From CAYRFE01 sp964423645 [NCBI: uncultured bacterium] (GTDB taxonomy: Bacteria > Macinerneyibacteriota > Macinerneyibacteria > Macinerneyibacteriales), in assembly GCA_964423645.1 (NCBI GenBank), contig CAYRFE010000016.1, positions 1 to 64,000 on the forward strand: a DNA stretch of 64,000 nucleotides. The letters run 5' to 3'. This document shows positions 26,264 through 35,132 of this stretch, piece by piece; position 1 is the first letter of the stretch; each line of letters begins with the position of its first letter. A program made the position numbers and the translations under genes. The notes below the pieces were generated by a model, which ran no database searches, was not told where the DNA came from, and saw only the letters and a list, made by a program, of their open reading frames with translations.

Positions 26264-26953
26264 TCACTTTCTTTTTGGTGCGTTCATGTTTTTAAAAAGA
26301 TTCATGGAAAAATACATCATGTTCAGCAAGATTCCCATAAAAAGTGTCATACCCCATGTACGAGGGTAATCGAACGGATTGGCAAAACGGTCGATAATAT
26401 CGTTGAACAATCCGAAGGGATTACTCACAATATCCCAACTGTTCCATCGCAGATATCTGCCGAGATATACGCCGAAGCTTGCTAAAAAAAGACATGAAAC
26501 GGATATAACGGTAACAATCTTTGCGCTTATGGATGTTTTCAATATTGATTCGATGTCCATCAGGCTGATAAATCCAAACATGAGACCGGTCCAGGCAAAC
26601 GACAAAATGACGATCAGATCAAACCAGATCGGCACACCGATACGCGCCTGCAGATGGAAGAGATCAGTAAGAATATACGGGGAATTAGGAAAAAACAAAA
26701 GCCAGACTCCCATGAGCAATATAATGTAGAAAGGTTTTGTTTTTTTATAGATAACAAGCAAAGAACTTATCAGCCAGGGAATAAAGGCAAGAAACAGATT
26801 CCAAATCAAAAAAAAGAACGTTAATCTGTCGGATATAATGATGCGAAATACCGATAATGAAAAACAAAACAATGACATGCCTGTTAAAAAAAGTGTCATG
26901 GTAAAACGGTCATATTTTTTCAGTTTTTCGATTAAAGAAAGTGACGTGCCCAT
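26264..26953 (-). CDS. DUF1361 membrane protein
   Basis: A 229-residue protein with about six membrane helices. The signature LLFFPNSPYILTDLFHL lies near residues 108-124, and YLGRYLRWNSWDIVSNP near 180, both typical of DUF1361. The start at 26953 has AAAGGA five bases upstream; the extra 43 residues of the longer frame are not membrane-like and are rejected. Function unknown; it lies directly upstream of ogt. Confidence 0.8.
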   Translation of the reverse strand: MGTSLSLIEKLKKYDRFTMTLFLTGMSLFCFSLSVFRIIISDRLTFFFLIWNLFLAFIPWLISSLLVIYKKTKPFYIILLMGVWLLFFPNSPYILTDLFHLQARIGVPIWFDLIVILSFAWTGLMFGFISLMDIESILKTSISAKIVTVISVSCLFLASFGVYLGRYLRWNSWDIVSNPFGLFNDIIDRFANPFDYPRTWGMTLFMGILLNMMYFSMNLFKNMNAPKRK

Positions 26954-27078
26954 ATGATCCTTTCCAGTTGATCGGTAACAGTGAAAGCATACCGTACAAT
27001 GAGGGGAAAAGCAAGATGGGGGTGAGTATAAGGTATGACTAAATTGCGCTATTTTCGCGTAAATGTCTGCGTTATGCG

Positions 27079-27339
27079 TCAAAACAGTTCGAGGTTTTTT
27101 TCAAAGTCGCTTTGTGCCGTTCCGACTATGATAAAATCTTCTTTTTTCCTAGGAATTACGCCTTTTAATTTTAAACCCTGGATAGTAAAACCTTGCGTAA
27201 CTTTGTCATACGGTTGAAATCCCTGAAACGTGGCGGCAGGCTCGAATCCTTCAGGCGGATTTGAAAATATATAACGATGCTTGTTTTTACTGTGGGCAAA
27301 TACTAAATTATCACTCAAGTGGAACGTGGGACAGTTGTT
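27079..27339 (-). pseudogene. Gene remnant at the edge of the R-M island
   Basis: A minus-strand frame of about 86 codons opens just after a TAA near 27342 and has no ATG; only a TTG at 27318. The text (CPTFHLSDNLVFAHSKNKH, then SNPPEGFEPAATFQGFQPYD) reads like a real protein's C-terminal part. It lies about 40 bases past the hsdM stop. I take it to be the 3' piece of a gene cut when the island arrived, or a small ORF with a TTG start. No family recognised. Confidence 0.4.
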
Positions 27340-27380
27340 ATATGCTTATGAAAAAATGTTGGCAATATGCGTGATGTTTT

Positions 27381-29012
27381 TCAAATGGGAGGCAATCCCA
27401 ATTCCTTTAAATATTCATTGTGCTTGTCAGTATTCGTTTTTATACTTGTATTAATTTCAGTCAATTTTGCATTTACTTCTTTCAAATCAATCTTTATTTC
27501 ATCAACGGAGGTGCTTACATATCTTGAAATATTCAAGTTATAACTATTCTTCTCGATTTCTTCCATGGATACTCTTCGAGCATATCTTTCAATGTGTTCT
27601 GGTCTGAACTGATAAGTCTCAATTATTTTCTGAATGTCATTTGGCTCTCCGTTTTCTCCAATTCGTAACGTGTTCTGCCTTTTCCCTGGTTTATAATGTT
27701 CGCTGGCATTGATAAACAGTACATCATCTTCTTTTTTGCATTTCTTCAAAACCAGTATACACACAGGAATACCCGTTGAATAGAATAAGTTTGCCGGTAA
27801 ACCAATAATGGTATCAATATTATTATCTTTTAAAAGTTTTGTGCGAATCTTCTCTTCTGCACCGCCACGAAATAGTACCCCATGCGGTACTATAATTGCC
27901 ATGACTCCCTCTTTACCTAAGAAATGAAAGCCGTGCAATAAAAATGCAAAATCTGCTGCTGATTTAGGAGCTAATCCATAGCTTTTAAAACGAAAATCTT
28001 CTGCCATTACATCGTTTGGATCCCATCGCAGGCTAAACGGTGGATTGGCTACAATAGCATCAAATTCAACTTTTTTTGAAGGATTCATTTCATTAAGCAG
28101 TGACCAATGATTTTCTAGCGTATCACCGTGGAATATCTCAAACTCAGTGTCTTTCATACCGTGTAAGAGCATATTCATTCGGGCAAGGTTATAGGTTGTT
28201 ATGTTTTTTTCTTGTCCATATATTTTGCCTACACTACCGCCACTGTCTTTTATCCGCTTTCTTACATTAAGTAACAAAGAGCCTGAACCACAAGCAAAAT
28301 CGAGTACTTTATCAAATTTCTTTTTCTTACCCATTGTTGGGTCTTGGCTATCTAAGGTTACAATTTCGGAAAGGATGGTTGATATTTGTTGCGGGGTATA
28401 AAACTCACCTGCTTTTTTACCCGATCCTGCAGCAAACTGACCGATCAAATATTCATACGCATCACCAAGTGTGTCTGAATCTGTTGAAAAATCCGCAATA
28501 CCTTCTGCAATTTTTTGAATGATGGTACATAGTTTTTTATTCCTGTCTGCGGATGTTTTGCCTAATTTTTCTGAATTCAAATTGATTTCGGAAAACAGCC
28601 CCTGAAATGTGCTTTCAAAGGATTCGTTTTCGATATACCGGAAACCGGCTTCTAATGTTACGAGCAATTCACCATTTTGCATTCTCGCCATTTCGGTGAT
28701 ATTGCTCCAAAGATGGTTGGGTTTGATGACATAGTGGATTTTTCTTCTCATTTGCTTTTCAAATTCCGGAATATCTGCTTCATTCTCAGAATACCAAATT
28801 GTCAATGGTATCCGATTATCTTTTTCAGACAACATGGGATAGTCAGAGCCTAATTCCTTTTTTGCAGCTTCTTCATAATTATAGGAGAGATATCGAAGAA
28901 ACAAAAAAGAAAGCATATAATCACGGAAATCATCGGCATTCATAGCGCCGCGCAAATTATCCGCTATATCCCAAAGGGTTTTGCCTAATTGCTGTTGTTC
29001 TTTTTGTGTCAT
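27381..29012 (-). CDS. hsdM: Type I restriction-modification methyltransferase subunit HsdM
   Basis: A 543-residue N6-adenine methyltransferase. The N-terminal HsdM helical domain includes LGKTLWDIADNLRGAMNADDFRDYML. The catalytic domain has EFYTPQQI, SAM motif I DFACGSGSLLL (near 236-246) and motif IV NPPF (near 324). The C-terminus has a coiled segment for the HsdS contact. AAGGAG precedes the ATG at 29012. It is the last gene of the island operon, ten bases after the nuclease gene. Confidence 0.96.
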   Translation of the reverse strand: MTQKEQQQLGKTLWDIADNLRGAMNADDFRDYMLSFLFLRYLSYNYEEAAKKELGSDYPMLSEKDNRIPLTIWYSENEADIPEFEKQMRRKIHYVIKPNHLWSNITEMARMQNGELLVTLEAGFRYIENESFESTFQGLFSEINLNSEKLGKTSADRNKKLCTIIQKIAEGIADFSTDSDTLGDAYEYLIGQFAAGSGKKAGEFYTPQQISTILSEIVTLDSQDPTMGKKKKFDKVLDFACGSGSLLLNVRKRIKDSGGSVGKIYGQEKNITTYNLARMNMLLHGMKDTEFEIFHGDTLENHWSLLNEMNPSKKVEFDAIVANPPFSLRWDPNDVMAEDFRFKSYGLAPKSAADFAFLLHGFHFLGKEGVMAIIVPHGVLFRGGAEEKIRTKLLKDNNIDTIIGLPANLFYSTGIPVCILVLKKCKKEDDVLFINASEHYKPGKRQNTLRIGENGEPNDIQKIIETYQFRPEHIERYARRVSMEEIEKNSYNLNISRYVSTSVDEIKIDLKEVNAKLTEINTSIKTNTDKHNEYLKELGLPPI

Positions 29013-29022
29013 ATTTCTCCTT

Positions 29023-30081
29023 TTAGAATTTGAAATTGTACTTAGCAATCAGTTTGGCTAAAACTTCATTAAACAAAAGTTCTTCGGAATCAGACATAAT
29101 ATTTAGTTGGTATTGGTATGCAGTTTTATGTGAAAGCGAATTAATCATATCCATTGTTTGTGCTGTGTCATTTATTCCAATTTCAGACAAAACAAATCCT
29201 AGCCTTGGTGAACCAAGAAAAGATGCAATATTCTCAATAACTTGCCTCAATAGTACAATATGATACTTATACAACTGTTCTTTTTGTGCATTTTCAAGAA
29301 CCTGTAATAAATGCAAATGATAAAGAAATACATCACCCGTATGACTTTTTAATTCTAATTGACTATTCTTATTTTTTAAAATAAATGCTGTGGTTAATGA
29401 ATTATATTTTTTACTTTTATCTCCCTTTTTTAACTTGTCAAATAAAATGGAAAACAATCCAATATGATGCGTGGTAATGATTATTCGTTTTTTTAGATAA
29501 TGTTCCTCAATTAAATTAAATATTGATTCAGCTGTGATAAAAATATTATGCTCGTCTAAGCTCGAAACAGGGTCATCAATAAAAAAATGAGCATCTTGGC
29601 TGCTTGCCCAGGCATCAACTTCAAATAATGCTAAGAAGAAACACCATACAAATACTCTTTCCTCACCTCTTGATATTTTTATTGGTGTTTGGTTCTCTTC
29701 ATCAATAAAAAATGTTACGGATTCAATTCCCTTTTCTGGATCTTCGTTTAAGTTGAAACGAAATTTGTAGTTGGGATTATACATTGCCTGTTTTTCTTCA
29801 ATGTCGCTTTCGTCTATGAATGAGTGAAACTGACTTAAACTGCTGTATAGAATGTTTAAACTAATGTTCTCATTATCATTGTCTTCATCATTTTCCCAAA
29901 CGAATAAATCCTCACTGAAAGCATTGTAATACACCCCAATGTGATTGCCTTCGTTCTCCTTTTTTGTAAAGTCCTTGTATGCTACCGACAAACGAGTTTT
30001 GCCAGTAGAATTAAAGGCATATATCAAGATGATGTTTTCCTGATTCTCAAAAAGTTGCTTTGCTATATCTAATTCATTCAT
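29023..30081 (-). CDS. PrrC/RloC-like ATPase with anticodon-nuclease motif
   Basis: A 352-residue ABC-type ATPase with a C-terminal effector. Walker A is A22-x4-GKT29; an ABC signature-like SRGEE lies at 138-142; Walker B and D-loop are FFIDDPVSSLDEHN (166-179), almost as in PrrC and RloC; the H-loop is TTHH (203-206). The C-terminal part has Arg279-x3-Glu283 and His318, the same order and similar spacing as the Arg-Glu-His triad of E. coli PrrC. PrrC cuts tRNA-Lys when phage inhibit its partner type I enzyme. This gene lies between hsdS and hsdM, as a partner should. Activity and tRNA target are inference. Confidence 0.75.
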   Translation of the reverse strand: MNELDIAKQLFENQENIILIYAFNSTGKTRLSVAYKDFTKKENEGNHIGVYYNAFSEDLFVWENDEDNDNENISLNILYSSLSQFHSFIDESDIEEKQAMYNPNYKFRFNLNEDPEKGIESVTFFIDEENQTPIKISRGEERVFVWCFFLALFEVDAWASSQDAHFFIDDPVSSLDEHNIFITAESIFNLIEEHYLKKRIIITTHHIGLFSILFDKLKKGDKSKKYNSLTTAFILKNKNSQLELKSHTGDVFLYHLHLLQVLENAQKEQLYKYHIVLLRQVIENIASFLGSPRLGFVLSEIGINDTAQTMDMINSLSHKTAYQYQLNIMSDSEELLFNEVLAKLIAKYNFKF

Positions 30082-30084
30082 AGT

Positions 30085-31272
30085 TTAATCCATCATTTTT
30101 GGGAACAACCCCTGCATCAAGCCTTTTTTATGCAGTTTCAATTGCCCTATTTTCTCCGCTTGTGCGGCAATTAAGGTATCTAAGGAAGAAAGGCAGGAAA
30201 CGATTTTTTGTTGTTCGTTGGGATTTTTAGGAATAAGGAATGGAAAATTTTGGACATCTTCATTCCGAAGATTTGTTTGTTTTACTCCATCATCAAACGC
30301 TAGGAAATATGAGTTCCTATTCATAATATAGTGTAGAAATAATTGGTCACAACCAAATGGGGTAATTTTACAAATTCTTTGATTTACAGTATATTTATTT
30401 TCCTCATCTACAAAAAAGCATTTTGCTATTGCTTTCCCATTTGGAATATCACTTAAAACCATTAGTATGTCTCCAATATTAGCAAGGCAAAAAGAAGTAT
30501 TGCTATATTTTTTTGTTTCCCCGTCTGAAGAAATGAATTTAGAGTTTACAACAATGAAAGTACCATTTTCAACTATGTCCTGCTCGTGAGCCTTACCGTT
30601 CTCATAATCTGCAACTTCAGATAGAATTTTTCTTTCCCACTCCCCCTCATTCACAAACTCAGGGAAACGTAACTTTGGAATTTTCTCACCTTCCTGCGGA
30701 AAAAGATTTTGCATCAAGCCTTTTTTGTGGTCTTTGAGCAGCTCTAACTTTTGACTGTGGACTGCAATTACTTCATCTAAGGAAGAAAGGCATGATGCGA
30801 TTTTTTGTTGTTCTTTTATTGACGGAATTGAGATTTTGATTTGACTCATAATCCCGTTCATTAGTTTCGGATTACCTACATAAGAGACATATTTTTTCGA
30901 CACAGAATTTATAAGTTCAGCAATACATTTATTTGCATATCCGCTCTTGTTAATTAAAACACCACAAACATTTGTGCAATAAAATTTACCATTACGGTAA
31001 TTAACATCACCTGCATTTGCTCCATCCGTAGTCCATGTAATGGCATCTTCATATAAATATTCATTATAGAAACCAGCAAGACCATTGTTTTTCGTTTGAG
31101 AAGAAAATACGGGATAAGGATTCTCAATACTTTGCTCCTCCTTTACTGAACTCATAGCTAATACATAACCACGAGTTATTTCAAAGAGTTCTCCAACTTT
31201 TTTTATTTTCCATTCCCCTTCATGCACAAACTCTGAGAAACGCAATTCCGGTATTAATTTATCTTTACTCAT
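30085..31272 (-). CDS. hsdS: Type I restriction specificity subunit HsdS
   Basis: A 395-residue specificity subunit with two target recognition domains (about 5-160 and 205-365). Each opens with a PELRF/PKLRFPEF segment and closes with a conserved helix, LSSLDEVIAVHSQKLELLKDHKKGLMQ and LSSLDTLIAAQAEKIGQLKLHKKGLMQ, the typical half-repeats that contact HsdM. The two TRDs differ, implying a bipartite asymmetric DNA site. It overlaps the GxxExxY gene by eight bases; the ATG at 31272 gives the usual N-terminus. Confidence 0.94.
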   Translation of the reverse strand: MSKDKLIPELRFSEFVHEGEWKIKKVGELFEITRGYVLAMSSVKEEQSIENPYPVFSSQTKNNGLAGFYNEYLYEDAITWTTDGANAGDVNYRNGKFYCTNVCGVLINKSGYANKCIAELINSVSKKYVSYVGNPKLMNGIMSQIKISIPSIKEQQKIASCLSSLDEVIAVHSQKLELLKDHKKGLMQNLFPQEGEKIPKLRFPEFVNEGEWERKILSEVADYENGKAHEQDIVENGTFIVVNSKFISSDGETKKYSNTSFCLANIGDILMVLSDIPNGKAIAKCFFVDEENKYTVNQRICKITPFGCDQLFLHYIMNRNSYFLAFDDGVKQTNLRNEDVQNFPFLIPKNPNEQQKIVSCLSSLDTLIAAQAEKIGQLKLHKKGLMQGLFPKMMD

Positions 31273-31708
31273 TGTCTGAACCACTGATTTTTTTGATTTT
31301 AGGATTACCCTGAAGGATTTGATTAAATTTCCTGTTTACAATGCGTTTGTATTGAAGGCTTTTTGCGCCGAAGTTTATCAATAGACCTATTTCCAAATCA
31401 TACGCCTCTAAGTAGTTTATCGCTTGAGCTAAGTGCACATCTTCCAACTGTGTTATTGCTTTGAGTTCAACAGACACAGCATCACCTACCAAAAAATCAA
31501 CTCGTCTTGTTCCAATTTGCTGTTGTTTATAATAAATTGGCATTTCGTATTCTCTACAAAATTCAAGATGAGCATCATTCAGTTCAATTTCTAGTGCCCT
31601 CTGATAAATTACTTCCTGAAATCCATTGCCCAGTGCTGAATGTACTTTCATTGCACACCCTATAACTTTTGCAGTCAGTTCAGAAAATTTATATTCATTA
31701 TTAATCAT
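31265..31708 (-). CDS. GxxExxY protein (PDDEXK nuclease-like)
   Basis: A 147-residue protein with the defining motif G29-F-Q-E32-V-I-Y35 and nuclease-like strands VDFLVGDAVSVELKAI (near 69-84, with Asp and ExK). This PDDEXK_3-type family is common beside defence genes; the biochemical role is unsettled. It sits between hsdR and hsdS and overlaps hsdS by eight bases, so it is part of the operon. Two decayed copies of its 5' end lie directly upstream. Confidence 0.88.
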   Translation of the reverse strand: MINNEYKFSELTAKVIGCAMKVHSALGNGFQEVIYQRALEIELNDAHLEFCREYEMPIYYKQQQIGTRRVDFLVGDAVSVELKAITQLEDVHLAQAINYLEAYDLEIGLLINFGAKSLQYKRIVNRKFNQILQGNPKIKKISGSDNE

Positions 31709-31714
31709 AGTTAA

Positions 31715-31855
31715 TCATTTACTCACAAAAATAGATTCTATGCCCGCTGATAAATTACTTCCACAAAACCCAATGCCGACATACGAATGCGTTTTTATTG
31801 CACGGCTCATAACTTTTACAGTCAGTTCAGAAAATGTATATTCGTTGTTAATCAT
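31715..31855 (-). pseudogene. Decayed duplicate of the GxxExxY gene 5' end
   Basis: Starting with ATG at 31855, it reads MINNEYTFSELTVKVMSRAI, nearly the same as the intact gene (MINNEYKFSELTAKVIGCAM). After the GF of the motif a one-base insertion shifts frame; the DNA still matches (GGAAGTAATTTATCAG) until a stop at 31715. A clear frameshifted, shortened duplicate. Confidence 0.8.
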
Positions 31856-31856
31856 A

Positions 31857-31916
31857 GTTTATCACTTCATCCCCAAAATCAATTCTTATGTGCCATTTAT
31901 ATTCGCTGTTAATCAT
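31857..31916 (-). pseudogene. Second, shorter remnant of the GxxExxY gene
   Basis: ATG at 31916 opens MINSEYKWH, then similarity is lost before the copy at 31855. The leader GATTAAATGATTAACT before each ATG is also repeated, so whole 5' regions were duplicated in tandem. Confidence 0.65.
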
Positions 31917-31947
31917 AGTTAATCATTTAATCACAAAAATCAATGGT

Positions 31948-34900
31948 TCAGACATCGTATGCCGCCAATCCACTAATCTCTCGTCCTTGTGCTATTTTTT
32001 TTAATTGCGGTACTAAGTCTTCCATTAATGACAATTCTTTTACCCTACGATCTTTCCAACTCAATTCCAACGGTTCTAACAAGTCGGTGAGTTTTTCCCC
32101 GTCAAAAATCATACGGGCCATTATTTTTTCAACAAAGGTTTTTAAATCTGCTGTTTGCAAACCGTGCTTGTGGGCAATGGCAGCAAGCTCCTTGTTGTAT
32201 TTGTCATCCTTAAATGTGTCGTATCCTTTACGCAACGTTTCCACATCTTTTCCGCTATTCCAGTCTAAGCTATGTATGTATTCGGTTAAATCTTCTTGTT
32301 CGTCCATAAGGTTGGCATTGGAATTCAGCAAGCTGATTACCTGTGCTTTGGTCATTTTTTGCTGAGCAGGTTTCTTTTGCGTGCTGTCGGCAATCAGGTT
32401 CATTATATAATCGTAATCAATAATCGCCGAAGCAAAAAGTACAAATTCAAAATCCAATTGCTGTATCTCAGGCAGTGTACTTTCATCGTCTTTTTGCTGA
32501 ATGGTTCGTAGCTGCTTAGCTGTTTCGATATATGAACTTCTGAATTCTTGTAGTTTTTCTTGCGGTAAAATGGATTCAATCTTTTCCTTTTGTGCTTCGT
32601 CTAAGTCGGTGTATTGATCCAACTGAGTTTTAAGCCGCTGCACTTCCTTAAAGTTTTTTATGAAAGCTATCCGCGCTGCATCGCCTTTTAGGTTATATAC
32701 TGCTTGAGGCTCACTAACGAGATTATTCTCTTGCATGAATGTACCTAATGCTTCAACGGCCTGTTTATATTTGTCAATTACCACCGGTGCAGGATCAACC
32801 AACCATATTTTTTTAGCTTCTCCGCTGTCTTCGCCAGAAAATAGCGCAATTGCTTGGTTTACGGCTTCTTGTTGAGAACGGAAATCTAAAATATTGCCGT
32901 AAGGCTTGGTGTCGTTCAATATGCGATTAGTGCGGGAAAATGCCTGAATCAAACCGTGGTATTTCAGATTTTTATCCACATACAAAGTATTCAGGCATTT
33001 TGAGTCAAATCCTGTGAGTAACATATCTACAACAATGGTAATATCAATCTTGTTTTCGTGCGGGTAATCTTTGTTGCTGTATTTCTGGTTTTTGATGCGC
33101 CGTTGTACATCCTGATAATACAAATCAAACTCATAAATGCTGTGATTTGTACCGTATTGTGTATTATAATCGTCTATAATGGTTTGGAGTGCCGCTTTCT
33201 TTTCTTCGGGTTTTGTTTGGTTGTCTATTTTTTCTTGTTGTAAATCCTCTTGTAATTGTTTCACATCATCTGCATTTTTTTGGCTTTGCTGGTTGTTCTC
33301 CTTAGCTATGAGCTGTGCAGGTGGGGAAAATACGCAAGCAATATTTAAGGGTATATAATCGGGATTTTCGTTTTGCTTCTTCTTTTGAATTTCTTTGAAT
33401 AGTTGATAGTATTCAATAGCGTTATTGATGGATGCTGTTGCTAAGAGTGCATTGAAGCGCCTTGAATTGGTTGCTGCATCGTGTTTGTCCAAAATGGCTT
33501 CTACTACTGCCTGTTGCGCGATAGGTTCACCGGGCTTGGCAATTTGAGTGCCTTTTCCTTTGAAATAATCAACGTGGAAACGAAGAACGTTTTTATCGTC
33601 AATAGCGTGTGTTATGGTATAGGCATGTAATTGTTTTTCAAAAATGTCTTGTGTGGTTTTGTATGATGCTTCTTGTCCTTCAATACTGCTGTAGCTTGCA
33701 TTTTCTTCAAAAATTGGGGTTCCTGTGAACCCGAATAATTGAGCATTAGGGAAAAACTCTTTTATAGCTTTGTGATTGTCGCCAAATTGCGAACGATGAC
33801 ACTCGTCAAAGATAAAGACCATACGCCTATTTCGAAGTGGCTCTAATCTTTCTTTGTAATTTCTCTTATACGTGCCATCTAAAGCCAATCCTAATTTTTG
33901 AATTGTCGTGACAATTACCTTGTCGGCATAGTCGGTCGATAATAATCGCCTTACTAACGTTTCAGTATTCGTGTTTTCTTCTACGCTGCCTTCTTGAAAT
34001 TTATTAAATTCTTCACGTGTTTGTCGGTCAAGGTCTTTACGGTCAACAACAAAAAGACATTTTTCTATATCGGGGTTATCTTTCAGTAACGTTGAAGCTT
34101 TGAAAGAAGTTAATGTTTTACCACTTCCTGTAGTGTGCCATATATACCCATTGCCACGGTTTTGATGAATACAGTCAACAATGGCTTTTACTGCATAAAT
34201 CTGATACGGTCGCATCACAAGTAATTTTTGTTCGCTTTCGACCAGAACCATATATTTGCTTAACATTTCACCGAGTGTACATTTTTTAAGAAACTTATCG
34301 ATAAACTCTTCTAAAAAGTTTATTTCCTTATTGCTTTCGTCTGCTAATTCGTAAACAGGTAAAAACTGCTCATCGGCATTAAAAGCGAAATGTTGGTTTT
34401 TATTGTTAGCAAAATAATAGGTCTTGTTACTGTTGCTTACAATAAACAACTGCATGAAACACATCAATGTATTGCTATACCCGTTTCCTAAATCGTTCTT
34501 GTAATCTACAATTTGCTGCATTGCCTTGCGCGGCGAAATGTCTATTTTCTTTAATTCAATTTGCACCACAGGTAAACCGTTAATCAGCAAAATAACATCG
34601 TAACGATGATTACTGTTTTCAGTATTGATGCGTAATTGATTAATAACTTCGTAATCATTCTTGCACCAATCTTTTATATTTACCAGAGTGTAATGCAAAG
34701 GCGTCCCGTCTTCACGCTGAAAGTAATTTCGTTCGCGAAGCATCTTTGATGCTGTAAAAACATCAGAGTTGATGATTTCCTCACGCAAACGTAAGAATTC
34801 ACTTTCAGAAAGATGAACACGGTTTAGTGTTTCAAACTTTGTTTTGAAATTCAGCTCAAGCGTTTTTCGATCAACTATATCAGGGCGATAGTTGTATTTC

Positions 34901-34953
34901 AACTCGGTGAGTTGCTTGATAAGATTTTCTTCTATTTGATGTTCACTATTCAT
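31948..34953 (-). CDS. hsdR: Type I restriction endonuclease subunit HsdR
   Basis: A 1001-residue motor and nuclease subunit. The N-terminal nuclease domain has RYDVILLINGLPVVQIELKK (near residues 117-136, the PD-x(n)-ExK core). The helicase part has Walker A HTTGSGKT (near 273), DECHRSQFG (DEAD-like box, near 375), FTGTPIF and LLTGFDSKCLNTLYVDK (motif V region). The C-terminal 250 residues are helical and likely bind the methylase core. The AT-rich sequence suggests horizontal transfer with the rest of the island. It is the first gene after the promoter at 35066-35094. Confidence 0.96.
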   Translation of the reverse strand: MNSEHQIEENLIKQLTELKYNYRPDIVDRKTLELNFKTKFETLNRVHLSESEFLRLREEIINSDVFTASKMLRERNYFQREDGTPLHYTLVNIKDWCKNDYEVINQLRINTENSNHRYDVILLINGLPVVQIELKKIDISPRKAMQQIVDYKNDLGNGYSNTLMCFMQLFIVSNSNKTYYFANNKNQHFAFNADEQFLPVYELADESNKEINFLEEFIDKFLKKCTLGEMLSKYMVLVESEQKLLVMRPYQIYAVKAIVDCIHQNRGNGYIWHTTGSGKTLTSFKASTLLKDNPDIEKCLFVVDRKDLDRQTREEFNKFQEGSVEENTNTETLVRRLLSTDYADKVIVTTIQKLGLALDGTYKRNYKERLEPLRNRRMVFIFDECHRSQFGDNHKAIKEFFPNAQLFGFTGTPIFEENASYSSIEGQEASYKTTQDIFEKQLHAYTITHAIDDKNVLRFHVDYFKGKGTQIAKPGEPIAQQAVVEAILDKHDAATNSRRFNALLATASINNAIEYYQLFKEIQKKKQNENPDYIPLNIACVFSPPAQLIAKENNQQSQKNADDVKQLQEDLQQEKIDNQTKPEEKKAALQTIIDDYNTQYGTNHSIYEFDLYYQDVQRRIKNQKYSNKDYPHENKIDITIVVDMLLTGFDSKCLNTLYVDKNLKYHGLIQAFSRTNRILNDTKPYGNILDFRSQQEAVNQAIALFSGEDSGEAKKIWLVDPAPVVIDKYKQAVEALGTFMQENNLVSEPQAVYNLKGDAARIAFIKNFKEVQRLKTQLDQYTDLDEAQKEKIESILPQEKLQEFRSSYIETAKQLRTIQQKDDESTLPEIQQLDFEFVLFASAIIDYDYIMNLIADSTQKKPAQQKMTKAQVISLLNSNANLMDEQEDLTEYIHSLDWNSGKDVETLRKGYDTFKDDKYNKELAAIAHKHGLQTADLKTFVEKIMARMIFDGEKLTDLLEPLELSWKDRRVKELSLMEDLVPQLKKIAQGREISGLAAYDV

Positions 34954-35065
34954 CGTAGTAGCTCTTTCTCGGTTTTTCAGGTAAGCACGTCTATTCGATT
35001 TCTTCTGAAAGTTTATTCTTTCTGTTCAATGTGGTCAATATACGTCATCAAATATTCCATGGCAA

Positions 35066-35094
35066 ATTGTAATTGTATTTCAAAGTAATGTCAA
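35066..35094 (-). promoter_or_regulatory. Promoter of the type I R-M operon
   Basis: Minus strand TTGACA (35094-35089), 17 bases, TACAAT (35071-35066), leaving a leader of about 105 bases before hsdR. Near-consensus. Confidence 0.65.
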
Positions 35095-35132
35095 GATTTA
35101 TATAATCGGAATCATTTTTACTAACTTTTGAT

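Noticed and set aside
29023-30081. The ATPase gene as an ordinary SMC/RecF-like repair protein
   Set aside because: It is far too short for SMC or RecF with coiled coils, and the DDPVSSLDEHN box, C-terminal R-x3-E...H set and hsd location fit PrrC/RloC.
31700-31930. Short direct repeats suggesting a CRISPR array
   Set aside because: The repeats are copies of the leader and start of the GxxExxY gene with unequal spacing and readable remnants between, not uniform repeats with unique spacers.
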